Source of the DNA: IMCC26077 sp964561165
GTDB taxonomy: Bacteria > Actinomycetota > Actinomycetes > Nanopelagicales > Nanopelagicaceae
Direction: 5' to 3'
Length of the DNA: 16,871 nucleotides
Assembly: GCA_964561165.1 (NCBI GenBank)
Contig: CAZLOJ010000022.1
Coordinates: 1 to 16,871 of the forward strand
Shown piece by piece: positions 7,009-13,993 of this stretch. The notes beneath the pieces were generated by a model. It saw nothing but the letters and a program-made list of their open reading frames with translations. It ran no database searches and was not told the DNA's origin. The translations under genes were made by a program, and so were the position numbers. The first letter of the stretch is position 1, and every line of letters begins with the position of its first letter.

Positions 7009-9873
7009 TTACTTGCTCTGATTTTGCGCTCGAATCGCGTCGTTGATCGCTGCTTTGAGGGCTGTCTGCGCCTTTCCATATGCCGCAAAGTCGCCCTTCA
7101 CAAGAGCTGCCTGTCCATCAGCTATCGCCTGCTTTGCGCGCTGCAACGCATCGGCAAGATTCTGACCACCAGTTCCCGTGGTGTTATTCCCGTCACCAGC
7201 AACTACCCCCGAAGATTCCTGACCTGAATCACCACCGAATACTTGGTCGAGCGCTCCCTTGAGCGTATCCGAGAATCCAATCTGATCACCGAAGGAGACA
7301 AGCACCTTCTGTAAGAGCGGATATGCGGCAGTGTTTGATGTAGCGCGGACATAAACCGGCTGCACGTAGAGGAGGCCGCCACCAACCGGAAGCGTTAACA
7401 AGTTTCCAAGTTCAACATTGGAACCACCCTGGCGAAGTAACGACAAAGACGTTGCTACTTCAGGCTTTGCTTCGAAGTTCGAAGAAACTTGAGACGGACC
7501 TGCAACGTTTGTGCTCCGTTGAAGTTGAAGAACTTTTATCTTTCCGTAATTTGGTCCAGGATCTGCCGTGACCGCCACGAAAGCAGCCAGGTTCTCGCGA
7601 CCACCGCGTGGCACAAATGGCGTTGTGAGTGAGAAGGACTCTTTTGTCTCACCTGGCATCTTTAAGGTTAAGTAGTAAGGCGGTTGCGCACTCGCATTTC
7701 CACCAAATGTTGATGGATCACGAGGTACGCGCCAGAAGTCTTGACCGCCATAGAAGGCGGTTGCATTTTGCACGTGATACGAGCTGAGGATGTCACGTTG
7801 AACGCGGAAAATATCTTCTGGATAGCGAAGATGTGACATTAAGTCTTTGGAAATCGCGCTCTTCTCTTTGACGGTGCCAGGGAAAGCCTTGGTCCATGTC
7901 TGCAAGACTGGATCCTTCTCATCCCACTTGTAGAGCGTGACCGTTCCATCGTATGCATCAACAGTCGCCTTGACCGAATTCCGAATGTAGTTGATGGAGG
8001 CATCTCGTTGTGCAGTAATCGCGTTGGAGTTAGTCGTCAATGCATCTGCGGTCGACGAAGAGAGATTGACCTTGCGAGAGTATGGATAGCCAGAGCTGGT
8101 TGTATAACCATCGACAATCCAAAGTACGCGGCCATTGATCACTGATGGATATGGGTCGCCATCGAGCGTGAGCCAGGGCGCAACTTTTGCCACTCGTTCA
8201 CGTGGGTTACGATCGAAAAGAATCTTAGAGTTGGAGTTAATCAAGCTCGATAGCAGAATTCTCTGCTCTTGATACTTGATTGCAAAGACTGCGCGGGCAA
8301 AAAGATTTCCAATTGGCACTCCGCCCTTGCCGGTATAGGTATAAGTCTTTGATCCGTTCGGCGATGCATCATCTGGATAATCGAACTCCACTGGAGAGTC
8401 TGAATTCTTGCCGCCGATGATCGAATAATCCGGAACATTCTCACCGAAGTAGATTCGCGGCTGAAACTTGCCAAGAGTCTTCGTCGGCGGAATATCACCG
8501 AGGAAGAAGTTTGGCTTTCCATCGGCATCGCGAGTATTCCCGTATGCACCAACAAAACCAAAGCCGTGGGTATAAACAAGATGGTCGTTAATCCAGTTTC
8601 GGTTGGGGTTACCATCAATATTCAATTCACGAACGGCAACTACTGCATCCCGGACCTTGCCATTAATTACGTAGCGATCAACATCGAGTGATTCTGGGAA
8701 GGTGTAGTACGGCTTAATTTGCTGAAGTTGTCGGAAAGTCGCTGAGATGACATTGGGATCCATGAGGCGAATGTTGTTGATGGTCTCAACATCTTTAGCC
8801 AGCTGACCAGGGGCTGTATTAACTGTGGCTGAATACTCAACAATCTCAGTCTTGTCGATGCCGTATGCAGCGCGGGTAGCTTTGATATTCCGTTCGATGT
8901 AAGGAGCTTCTTTGGTGGATTCACTTGGCTTTACTTGGAATTGCTGAATCGCTGCCGGATAAAGGCCAGAAATGACTACCGAACTAATCGCCAAGAGCGC
9001 CACGCCAGCGCCAGGAAGTTGCCATGACTTACGGATGATGTTTGCGAAAAACAGCAACGAACAGATTGCTGCTATGCCAGCGAGAATCGCCTTTGCAGGT
9101 AAGACCGCATTAACATCGGTATAAGTAAGCCCTGTGATGATTCGATCATCTTTTAGAGCGAGCGCATACCGATCAAACCAGTAGGCAACCGCTTTCGCCA
9201 AGACGATAACTCCAAGAAGGACTGATAGTTGCACACGAGCTGCGACAGTGGTGCGCTCGCCAGGTCCTTGCGGGCGAATTCCACCATAGAGATAGTGCAC
9301 AACAGCTGCTGCCAATAGTCCGATGATTACCGTTGAGATGAACCATCCGATCAGCGCTTGGTAAAAAGGAAGTTCGAAGGCAAAGAATGAAATATCGAGA
9401 TTGAATTGTGGGTCTTTCTCACCAAATGGCGTTGCGTTGCGCCAAACCAGCCACGGCTTCCACAGTTGCGAACCTGCTGAACCGGCGAAATAGAAAATTG
9501 CGAGCGAGCCGCCGATAACCGCAATTTTCTTGATTGGCTCGATCTGAGAGCGGTAACGCTCCAAACTATCTGTTTCAATCGAGAGCGGTGCGAAAACTGG
9601 TCGGGAGCGGTAAGCGAAGAGCACATTTGCTATGACTAATAGCGCGGTCAGCCCACCGGTGATGACGAACAACGTTGCCCGAGTGAAGAGGGTGGTTTGC
9701 CACACTTCAAGAAAATCTACGGAACGGAACCAGAGAAAGTCAGCGTAGAAACCACTCAGGCTCACAGCGATCACTCCAAGGACAACCAAGATGGTGATTG
9801 TTAATGGAAGTGAATTTCGACGACCGCCCCGAGGACCATTGGGCATATTTGGCATTGGCATAGAAAATGTCAT
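7009..9873 (-). CDS. UPF0182 family seven-helix membrane protein
   Basis: A 954-residue protein of the actinobacterial UPF0182 family (COG1615, Rv3193c-like); its molecular function is unknown. Seven hydrophobic segments fill the first third, at roughly 17-40, 61-88, 114-134, 168-196, 212-233, 258-280 and 286-309. A large extracytoplasmic domain follows. The C-terminal part has a Gly/Ser/Asn-rich linker (about 865-895) and an Ala/Gln/Lys-rich helical tail, which the family usually has. Length is typical. ATG at 9873 is supported by a leaderless -10 box. Downstream on the same strand are the PDZ-Lon gene's neighbours in mycobacteria too, so the pairing is ancestral and a cell-envelope role is plausible but unproven. 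Confidence 0.92.
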   Translation of the reverse strand: MTFSMPMPNMPNGPRGGRRNSLPLTITILVVLGVIAVSLSGFYADFLWFRSVDFLEVWQTTLFTRATLFVITGGLTALLVIANVLFAYRSRPVFAPLSIETDSLERYRSQIEPIKKIAVIGGSLAIFYFAGSAGSQLWKPWLVWRNATPFGEKDPQFNLDISFFAFELPFYQALIGWFISTVIIGLLAAAVVHYLYGGIRPQGPGERTTVAARVQLSVLLGVIVLAKAVAYWFDRYALALKDDRIITGLTYTDVNAVLPAKAILAGIAAICSLLFFANIIRKSWQLPGAGVALLAISSVVISGLYPAAIQQFQVKPSESTKEAPYIERNIKATRAAYGIDKTEIVEYSATVNTAPGQLAKDVETINNIRLMDPNVISATFRQLQQIKPYYTFPESLDVDRYVINGKVRDAVVAVRELNIDGNPNRNWINDHLVYTHGFGFVGAYGNTRDADGKPNFFLGDIPPTKTLGKFQPRIYFGENVPDYSIIGGKNSDSPVEFDYPDDASPNGSKTYTYTGKGGVPIGNLFARAVFAIKYQEQRILLSSLINSNSKILFDRNPRERVAKVAPWLTLDGDPYPSVINGRVLWIVDGYTTSSGYPYSRKVNLSSSTADALTTNSNAITAQRDASINYIRNSVKATVDAYDGTVTLYKWDEKDPVLQTWTKAFPGTVKEKSAISKDLMSHLRYPEDIFRVQRDILSSYHVQNATAFYGGQDFWRVPRDPSTFGGNASAQPPYYLTLKMPGETKESFSLTTPFVPRGGRENLAAFVAVTADPGPNYGKIKVLQLQRSTNVAGPSQVSSNFEAKPEVATSLSLLRQGGSNVELGNLLTLPVGGGLLYVQPVYVRATSNTAAYPLLQKVLVSFGDQIGFSDTLKGALDQVFGGDSGQESSGVVAGDGNNTTGTGGQNLADALQRAKQAIADGQAALVKGDFAAYGKAQTALKAAINDAIRAQNQSK

Positions 9874-9880
9874 GGGGTCG

Positions 9881-9886
9881 AGATTA
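9881..9886 (-). promoter_or_regulatory. -10 box for a leaderless UPF0182 transcript
   Basis: TAATCT on the minus strand is followed by seven bases and ATG at 9873. Just upstream, the inverted repeat CTACT-TAT-AGTAG (9888-9900) sits where a repressor would overlap the promoter spacer; it is a candidate operator. Confidence 0.55.
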
Positions 9887-9978
9887 CCTACTTATAGTAG
9901 AAGGCGCTAACTCGTCGCAGATAACAGAATTCTGAGAGTAGAGCGAGAAATATGACCGAAATGTTTTCGTGTGTGCGG

Positions 9979-11007
9979 CTAGCCACAGATAGGTAGCGTT
10001 TCCGGGTCAGTAGCCCGAAGTGCAGCAAGCGCCTCAGAGAGCGTGTCGACGGGCACCACGCGCAAACCCTTTGGGCTATGGCGAATATCTGGGCAATTGA
10101 GCGCGGGGGCGAGAAACATGGTGGCGCCCGCACGAGATGCACCGATCAATTTCTCTTCAATTCCCCCAATTGGACCAACCGTTCCCGAAGGTGTGATTGT
10201 GCCAGTGCCAGCGATATTTCGACCATTTACTAAATCCTCTTTCGTTAATTTGTCGATGATTGCAAGAGTAAAAATTAAACCAGCGCTTGGGCCACCGACG
10301 TTCTTTAATCGAATCTTCACCTCAAAAGGCAGTTCATAATCTTCGGAGACAAGAACGCCAATGAAATTCTGCTTCGATCCATTCGACTGTACAGTCCGCA
10401 CTTCAACTGGAATCGATAACTTTTTGCCATCTCGAATGACACCTAATTCCACATTCTTATCCTTAGCGTTACGGATGAGGGTTCGTAATTGATTACCAGA
10501 GGTAATAGCTTGACCATCGAACGAGACGATTTCATCTTCCTCTTGAACTACGCCCTTGTTTGGTGAATTTTTCGTCAATCCTTTTATCACCCAGCGAGGT
10601 GTGTATGGAATCTTTAAATAGGTAAGCGCCGCCAGGGTCGAAGAGACCTGTGAGTTCTTCATATCTGCGACATTCTCTCGCTTTACCTCTTTGGGGTCAG
10701 TTCCTTTGGGATAGAAAACCTCACGCGGCTGGACTGAACGCTCCCCATCAGCCCATGCACGAATAAGCTGGAAACTATGTAGCCGAGATTCAGGATTGGT
10801 GACCCAGATACTTGTCAGATTAAGTTTGCCTGTCGTTGCAAAACTATCTCGGCCAACTATCTCCACCACTTGCTTACCTTTTACTTTTCCAAAAATGTTA
10901 TCTGGTGTTCCAGGTTCAACTAAAACAAATGGGAGTGGTGCGAGCAATCCAACAATAAGTAGGAGCGCAACCAAGAAGACATAGCGGGAGGGAACTCTGC
11001 GAATCAT
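9979..11007 (-). CDS. Membrane-anchored PDZ/Lon-like (S16) serine protease
   Basis: A 342-residue protein of the YlbL/Rv3194c type. A short basic N-terminus and one hydrophobic segment (about 9-30) anchor it, with the rest probably outside the membrane. A PDZ domain lies around 135-200. The C-terminal Lon-type proteolytic domain carries the Ser-Lys dyad: S241 in GGPSAG and K286 in GGIEEKL. Both residues are intact, so an active protease is expected; the substrate is unknown. The gene begins six bases after the stop of the upstream small membrane protein gene, so the two are probably co-transcribed and translationally coupled. A 105-bp gap with its own promoter separates it from the UPF0182 gene. 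Confidence 0.92.
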   Translation of the reverse strand: MIRRVPSRYVFLVALLLIVGLLAPLPFVLVEPGTPDNIFGKVKGKQVVEIVGRDSFATTGKLNLTSIWVTNPESRLHSFQLIRAWADGERSVQPREVFYPKGTDPKEVKRENVADMKNSQVSSTLAALTYLKIPYTPRWVIKGLTKNSPNKGVVQEEDEIVSFDGQAITSGNQLRTLIRNAKDKNVELGVIRDGKKLSIPVEVRTVQSNGSKQNFIGVLVSEDYELPFEVKIRLKNVGGPSAGLIFTLAIIDKLTKEDLVNGRNIAGTGTITPSGTVGPIGGIEEKLIGASRAGATMFLAPALNCPDIRHSPKGLRVVPVDTLSEALAALRATDPETLPICG

Positions 11008-11013
11008 GAACGA

Positions 11014-11307
11014 TTATTTCTTTTGCTCTTTTTGCTCTAGATCTTTTCTGGCTTTTCTGGCTTTTCTGGCTTTTCTGGCTTTCGCTGGTCCACTTTTTAC
11101 TGTTCGAACTTTGCGTGCCACTGGCTCATTCGACTCTAGCGCCAGTGCGCGCTCTGCCTGCTTATCGAAAGCCAATCTGAAGTTTTCATACTCAGCGATG
11201 CTTTTATATGTGTTCTGGCGGCGCTTGGAGTTAATCGACCACCAGACATAAATAAGCGCGCCGATACATGCTACGAGTGGGATGAGCCACCAGACGAGCG
11301 CCGACAT
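11014..11307 (-). CDS. Small single-pass membrane protein with a Lys/Ala/Arg repeat tail
   Basis: A 97-residue protein with no function I recognise. One transmembrane helix occupies about 3-23 (rich in Trp, Leu, Ile and Val). A short helical region containing AEYENFRLAFDKQAERA follows. The C-terminal 25 residues are strongly basic, built on four KAR units and ending EQKEQKK. The tail is probably cytoplasmic and could touch nucleic acid, ribosome or acidic lipid, but that is inference. The ATG at 11307 has a TACCCT -10 box six bases upstream, which supports the start. It is the first gene of a likely two-gene unit with the PDZ protease. Small Trp-rich one-helix proteins occur at this place in other actinobacteria, as I recall. 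Confidence 0.72.
   Translation of the reverse strand: MSALVWWLIPLVACIGALIYVWWSINSKRRQNTYKSIAEYENFRLAFDKQAERALALESNEPVARKVRTVKSGPAKARKARKARKARKDLEQKEQKK
11044..11079. repeat. 9-bp in-frame tandem repeat coding for KAR units
   Basis: TTTTCTGGC is repeated four times exactly (plus strand), encoding Lys-Ala-Arg on the minus strand. Being a multiple of three, copy changes would lengthen or shorten the basic tail without shifting frame. Perfect identity between units suggests recent expansion. Confidence 0.9.
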
Positions 11308-11465
11308 AATCCAAGGGTAGCCAGAAGGTATCTCGCGCGCTGAATTAGAGGAATCCCTGAGAGGATTTCGTAAGCAAGCTGCTCGGAAGGCTCGGAAGGC
11401 TCGGAATAAACCTTCGCGGTACAGTGTTGTTCATAAAGAGGAGCGTTTTCGATCAGATCTGCCAT
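11271..11465 (-). CDS. Possible 64-residue ORF, doubtful
   Basis: An ATG-initiated frame encodes 64 residues with an EPS repeat (from the 9-bp repeat GCTCGGAAG/T at 11381-11407) and a hydrophobic stretch containing LAYEILSGIPLIQ. It overlaps the 97-residue gene by 37 bases and contains that gene's -10 box. It has neither a leaderless box nor a ribosome-binding site. I recognise no family. The stretch 11308-11555 may simply be a divergent promoter region, with the frame open by chance. Confidence 0.25.
   Translation of the reverse strand: MADLIENAPLYEQHCTAKVYSEPSEPSEQLAYEILSGIPLIQRARYLLATLGLCRRSSGGSSHS
11314..11319 (-). promoter_or_regulatory. -10 box for a leaderless transcript of the small membrane protein gene
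   Basis: TACCCT on the minus strand is followed by six bases and ATG at 11307. It is the same hexamer as at aroA. It would drive the small membrane protein and PDZ protease genes together. Confidence 0.55.
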
Positions 11466-11482
11466 GTATTAGAGAGTTGGGT

Positions 11483-11550
11483 TCGCAGTTAAGCAAGACT
11501 CGCAGTTAAGCCAAAATCGCAGTTAAGCCAAAATCGCAGTTAAGGAAGTG
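11483..11550. repeat. 17-bp tandem repeat upstream of the DUF2342-type gene
   Basis: Four head-to-tail units of period 17 begin TCGCAGTTAAG. Units 2 (11500-11516) and 3 (11517-11533) are identical. Unit 1 differs in its last bases. Unit 4 keeps TCGCAGTTAAG and then diverges into the ribosome-binding site. The array lies between divergent genes and directly ahead of the start at 11556, so it may hold operator or promoter elements with helical phasing of about 1.6 turns. Confidence 0.9.
11542..11548 (+). promoter_or_regulatory. Shine-Dalgarno site of the DUF2342-type gene
   Basis: AAGGAAG lies seven bases before ATG at 11556. It is the only clear ribosome-binding site before a gene in the window; the others are leaderless-type or closely follow an upstream gene. 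It is made from the end of the last 17-bp repeat unit. Confidence 0.65.
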
Positions 11551-11555
11551 CCGGC

Positions 11556-12737
11556 ATGAGTGAACCGCAGGGGCTAGGGGGCTTCGACTTTAGCCAGTTG
11601 GGCGAGATGCTCTCTCGACTGGGGCGCGCCTTCAGTTCTGGTGGCGATGGTTCATCGCTCTCGCCGGAAACTGTTCGAGAGCTTGCGACCATCCGAGATA
11701 GCAATGCTATTTCGCAAGAGCTGCTCAACCAATGTGTTGATGCGCTCAGAGTTGCCGATCTATGGCTCGACCCACATCTAGCGTTCGCTAGCTCGCAATT
11801 TCCTGGACAAACGTGGACCCGATCACAATGGGTTGCCGGCTCAGTCTCAACTTGGTGCTCAGTTGTTGAACCGCTCTCTCATTCGCTGGGAACCGCAGTC
11901 GGAAGTGCGCTCACTTCTGAAGCAGAGCCTGCGATGGTTGGCGTCTTTGCACAGATGAACGAGATGATGAAAAAAATCGGTGGCGTAATGTTCGCTACTC
12001 AATTAGCGGAAGCTCTCAAAGCAGCGGCGAGTTCAGTAACAAGTGCCGGCGATGTTGGTATTCCTCTTGTTGATCCGGTTCGCGCAATTCTTATCCCCGA
12101 AAACGTCTTGGCCTACTCAGAAGGCCTCAACATTCCATTTGGTGAGGTGCTGCACTATCTGGCACTACGCGAACAAGCATCTGTTCGTCTTTTTTCGCAT
12201 GCACCATGGCTCCACGAAGCAATCACCGAATCGGTCAAGGCTTACGCAGCGGGGATTCATGTGGATATTCAAAAAGTACAAGGAGACTTTGACCAATTAA
12301 GTGGTAATCCGGAAGCAATCAACGAAGCAATTCAAAATGGTCTTTTCGCACCAGAGGAGAGTGAAGCGCAACGCGCAGCGCTTAAGCGACTTGAATTAAT
12401 TATTGCGCTGATCGAGGGATGGATAGACGAAGTGAGTGCGCAAGCGGCAACCGCACAACTTCCACATAGCCAAGCACTTCGCGAAATGTCGCGCAGAAAA
12501 CGAGCAACAGATGGGCCGCTCCAACGAGTATTTGCTGCTCTTTTGGGGCTTGAGGTATCGCCACGAATGGCTCGAGATGCCGCGCAATTCTTTCGAATTC
12601 AAGGTGAGCTACACGGCAGCGACTATCGCGATGGTTTATGGGAATCTATTGGCTCACTGCCCCTTAGCGAAGAACTTGAATCACCGGAAATATTTAAATC
12701 AGGGCGAAGTGCACCTGATGATCTCTCCGCGCTTTAA
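11556..12737 (+). CDS. DUF2342 / Rv3195-like zincin-fold protein
   Basis: A 393-residue cytoplasmic protein of the actinobacterial family often labelled zinc-dependent metalloprotease; its real function is not known. The N-terminus is Gly/Phe/Ser-rich (GGFDFSQLGEML). Family landmarks include WVAGSVSTW near 92-100, GGVMFATQLAEAL near 141-153, and YLALREQASVRLFSHAPWL at 201-219. The last segment corresponds to the metal-binding helix, but here it reads R205-E206-Q-A-S209. The His that I expect at position 209 is Ser, so catalysis is doubtful (see finding). It starts behind a clear Shine-Dalgarno site and is divergent from the PDZ-protease unit, as Rv3195 is from Rv3194c. It is followed by a 490-bp non-coding stretch. 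Confidence 0.85.
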   Translation: MSEPQGLGGFDFSQLGEMLSRLGRAFSSGGDGSSLSPETVRELATIRDSNAISQELLNQCVDALRVADLWLDPHLAFASSQFPGQTWTRSQWVAGSVSTWCSVVEPLSHSLGTAVGSALTSEAEPAMVGVFAQMNEMMKKIGGVMFATQLAEALKAAASSVTSAGDVGIPLVDPVRAILIPENVLAYSEGLNIPFGEVLHYLALREQASVRLFSHAPWLHEAITESVKAYAAGIHVDIQKVQGDFDQLSGNPEAINEAIQNGLFAPEESEAQRAALKRLELIIALIEGWIDEVSAQAATAQLPHSQALREMSRRKRATDGPLQRVFAALLGLEVSPRMARDAAQFFRIQGELHGSDYRDGLWESIGSLPLSEELESPEIFKSGRSAPDDLSAL

Positions 12738-12830
12738 TCACGATTGTCGAATGAATATTTAGTAGCAAATAATTTGCGCTATTCGAGAGTAATCGAGCTC
12801 TGAGAAGTTATTAACTCGCCCTAATAATTA

Positions 12831-13034
12831 GCGAAGCCCCCGGGGCGCACGTTCACTTATCTGCCTTCCCCTTGCAGATACGTGACCGGTTATCCGGGGA
12901 CTTCTGACGCGAAAGTACGGGGATAGTGGGAAAGAATCAAGCCGGCTTTAGCTCTATCTCTGACAGTTTCTGCGCTGCTCACATGAACTCGCGTATCCGA
13001 AGACCATCAACAGCGCAGCAGCGCGCATTTTTTT
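12831..13034 (+). ncRNA. Candidate structured non-coding RNA, class unknown
   Basis: No convincing coding frame fills this stretch, but paired elements are dense. GCCCCCGGGGC is at 12836-12846. An 11-of-12 pair stem has arms 12853-12864 and 12874-12885 around a pyrimidine loop. CCGG-TTAT-CCGG follows, and GGGATAG (12920-12926) pairs with CTATCTC (12954-12960) enclosing the palindrome AAGCCGGCTT. A terminator-like hairpin and seven Ts end it. It does not match my memory of RNase P, tmRNA, SRP RNA or the common riboswitch cores. It could be a small RNA, a long 3' UTR of the upstream gene, or a leader of the gene at 13228. No firm promoter was found; AT-rich sequence around 12808-12829 is the best place. 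Confidence 0.35.
12971..13034 (+). terminator. Intrinsic terminator-like hairpin with T7 tract
   Basis: TGCGCTGCT (12971-12979) can pair with AGCAGCGC(G)CA (13017-13027), with one bulged base, directly before seven Ts (13028-13034). An alternative pairing uses CAGCGCAG at 13011-13018. The loop is long (37 bases), so exact folding is uncertain, but GC-rich stem plus T7 is the strongest terminator signal in the window. It lies about 230-300 bases past the DUF2342-type stop. Confidence 0.55.
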
Positions 13035-13056
13035 AGTGGCCGAATAATCATCAGCC

Positions 13057-13218
13057 TGTGGATGACGTTGGCGGAAACTGTGCACAGTAATCGAGTACTT
13101 GTGGATACTTACGAGAGTGGAGCATCAGATGCTCCACTGAGTCCGCTTAATCTGGCGGCGAAAAAAGATTTTCCGACCCTCCCAAGAGTTCCGCGATTTC
13201 TCCACAGGTAGTGGATAA
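13057..13218. promoter_or_regulatory. Cluster of DnaA-box-like sites
   Basis: Four nonamers lie within one mismatch of the DnaA box TTATCCACA: TGTGGATGA (13057-13065), TGTGGATAC (13100-13108), TTCTCCACA (13198-13206) and AGTGGATAA (13210-13218). The last two form an inverted pair. A 12-bp palindrome, ACTGTGCACAGT (13077-13088), lies among them. The final box overlaps the -10 of the following gene. No dnaA or dnaN is nearby, so an origin is unlikely; a DnaA-titration or DnaA-regulated site is the better reading. Confidence 0.4.
13116..13138. other. Perfect 10-bp hairpin inside the DnaA-box-like cluster
   Basis: AGTGGAGCAT (13116-13125) pairs perfectly with ATGCTCCACT (13129-13138) around a CAG loop. 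No T-run follows on the plus strand. It could be a cruciform-type protein site or an RNA element. It lies midway between the two pairs of DnaA-like boxes. Confidence 0.6.
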
Positions 13219-13221
13219 CTT
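13216..13221 (+). promoter_or_regulatory. -10 box for a leaderless transcript of the YgjP-like gene
   Basis: TAACTT is followed by six bases and ATG at 13228. It overlaps the last DnaA-box-like nonamer (13210-13218) by three bases, and another such nonamer (13198-13206) lies in the spacer region. Protein bound there would block the promoter. Confidence 0.55.
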
Positions 13222-13227
13222 CCTGCC

Positions 13228-13899
13228 ATGGCGCGAGAGAATCCCTGGATGGGCAGAAGAAAACAATCAGGTGGGCGTTCAGGAGGCAGCCGGCCAGCAC
13301 GCTCCGGGCAAGCAGCCAGGGCGGCAGAGCCACCACTTATCCAAGGAGACCTTTTTCCCCGCATGGGCAATGACGGTCGGGATATTGGGCTAATCATCGA
13401 AGTCCGGCGCAGCACCCGCCGCAAAAAAACGATCGAGGCATATCGAAATGGCGAGAAAGTTATCGTCTCCATACCTGCCAGAATGAGTCAACGTGAAGCA
13501 AATCAGGTTGTCGATGAAATGGTAAAAAAGATTCTCCACGACGAAAGTACTCCCACCAAAACCCAATTATTCGAACGAGCGCAGCATCTCAATAAACAGT
13601 ATCTCGATGGTAAGGCTGTGCCAACATCAGTCGAATGGTCTTCGCGAATGTCTCGAATCTGGGGCGCCTGCACAATCGAAGATAAGACCATTCGAATTTC
13701 CGATCGCCTTCGCGATGCGCCGCAGTACGCTCTCGACTACTTACTAATTCATGAGCTCATTCACATTTTGATTCCAGGACATGGAGCAGATTTTCGCGCC
13801 CTGCTCGAACGATATCCACAACTTGACCGGGCTGAAGGATACTTCGAGGGAAGAACGCACCGTCCAAGTGGAGATTTCGATCAACTCTTTGATGAGTAA
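13228..13899 (+). CDS. YgjP-like M48-type zinc metallopeptidase
   Basis: A 223-residue protein of the YgjP/WLM-like metallopeptidase group. The zinc site is complete: H175-E176-L-I-H179, followed by H185 in PGHGADF, an HEXXH-X5-H pattern. The core begins around residue 55 (EVRRSTRRKKTIEAY), with IPARMS near 82-87. The first 45 residues are Arg/Gly/Ser-rich and look disordered. A start at Met46 (13363) would give only the core, but the leaderless box before 13228 favours the long form. Substrate and role are unknown. The long upstream gap with DnaA-box-like sites suggests its own regulation. A 94-bp gap separates it from the ThiF-like gene. Confidence 0.82.
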   Translation: MARENPWMGRRKQSGGRSGGSRPARSGQAARAAEPPLIQGDLFPRMGNDGRDIGLIIEVRRSTRRKKTIEAYRNGEKVIVSIPARMSQREANQVVDEMVKKILHDESTPTKTQLFERAQHLNKQYLDGKAVPTSVEWSSRMSRIWGACTIEDKTIRISDRLRDAPQYALDYLLIHELIHILIPGHGADFRALLERYPQLDRAEGYFEGRTHRPSGDFDQLFDE

Positions 13900-13981
13900 G
13901 TTTTTAGTTACGCTTTGAGAAATTTCCTCTCGCTGTAAACACGATTTATCAACGCTCCACAGCTTGGCCCTTCATCATGCT

Positions 13982-13987
13982 TACGCT
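13982..13987 (+). promoter_or_regulatory. -10 box for a leaderless transcript of the ThiF-like gene
   Basis: TACGCT is followed by six bases and ATG at 13994. A second ATG lies two codons later (14000), but the spacing fits the first. This promoter probably serves both the ThiF-like and the ABC1 genes. Confidence 0.55.
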
Positions 13988-13993
13988 TCTTGA

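Noticed and set aside
11041..11550. CRISPR-like array
   Set aside because: Units are 9-17 bp in direct tandem without unique spacers and there are no cas genes.
12738..13034. Known riboswitch (cobalamin, FMN, TPP, glycine, c-di-AMP), RNase P, tmRNA or SRP RNA
   Set aside because: None of the conserved core sequences that I can recall for these classes is present on either strand.
12983..13036. A 17-codon ATG frame (MNSRIRRPSTAQQRAFF) ending in the T7 tract, possible leader peptide
   Set aside because: No leaderless box or ribosome-binding site, no codon run typical of attenuators, and its sequence is explained by the terminator-like hairpin.
13057..13218. Chromosomal replication origin
   Set aside because: No dnaA, dnaN, rpmH or parAB nearby, no AT-rich unwinding element, and only four imperfect boxes.
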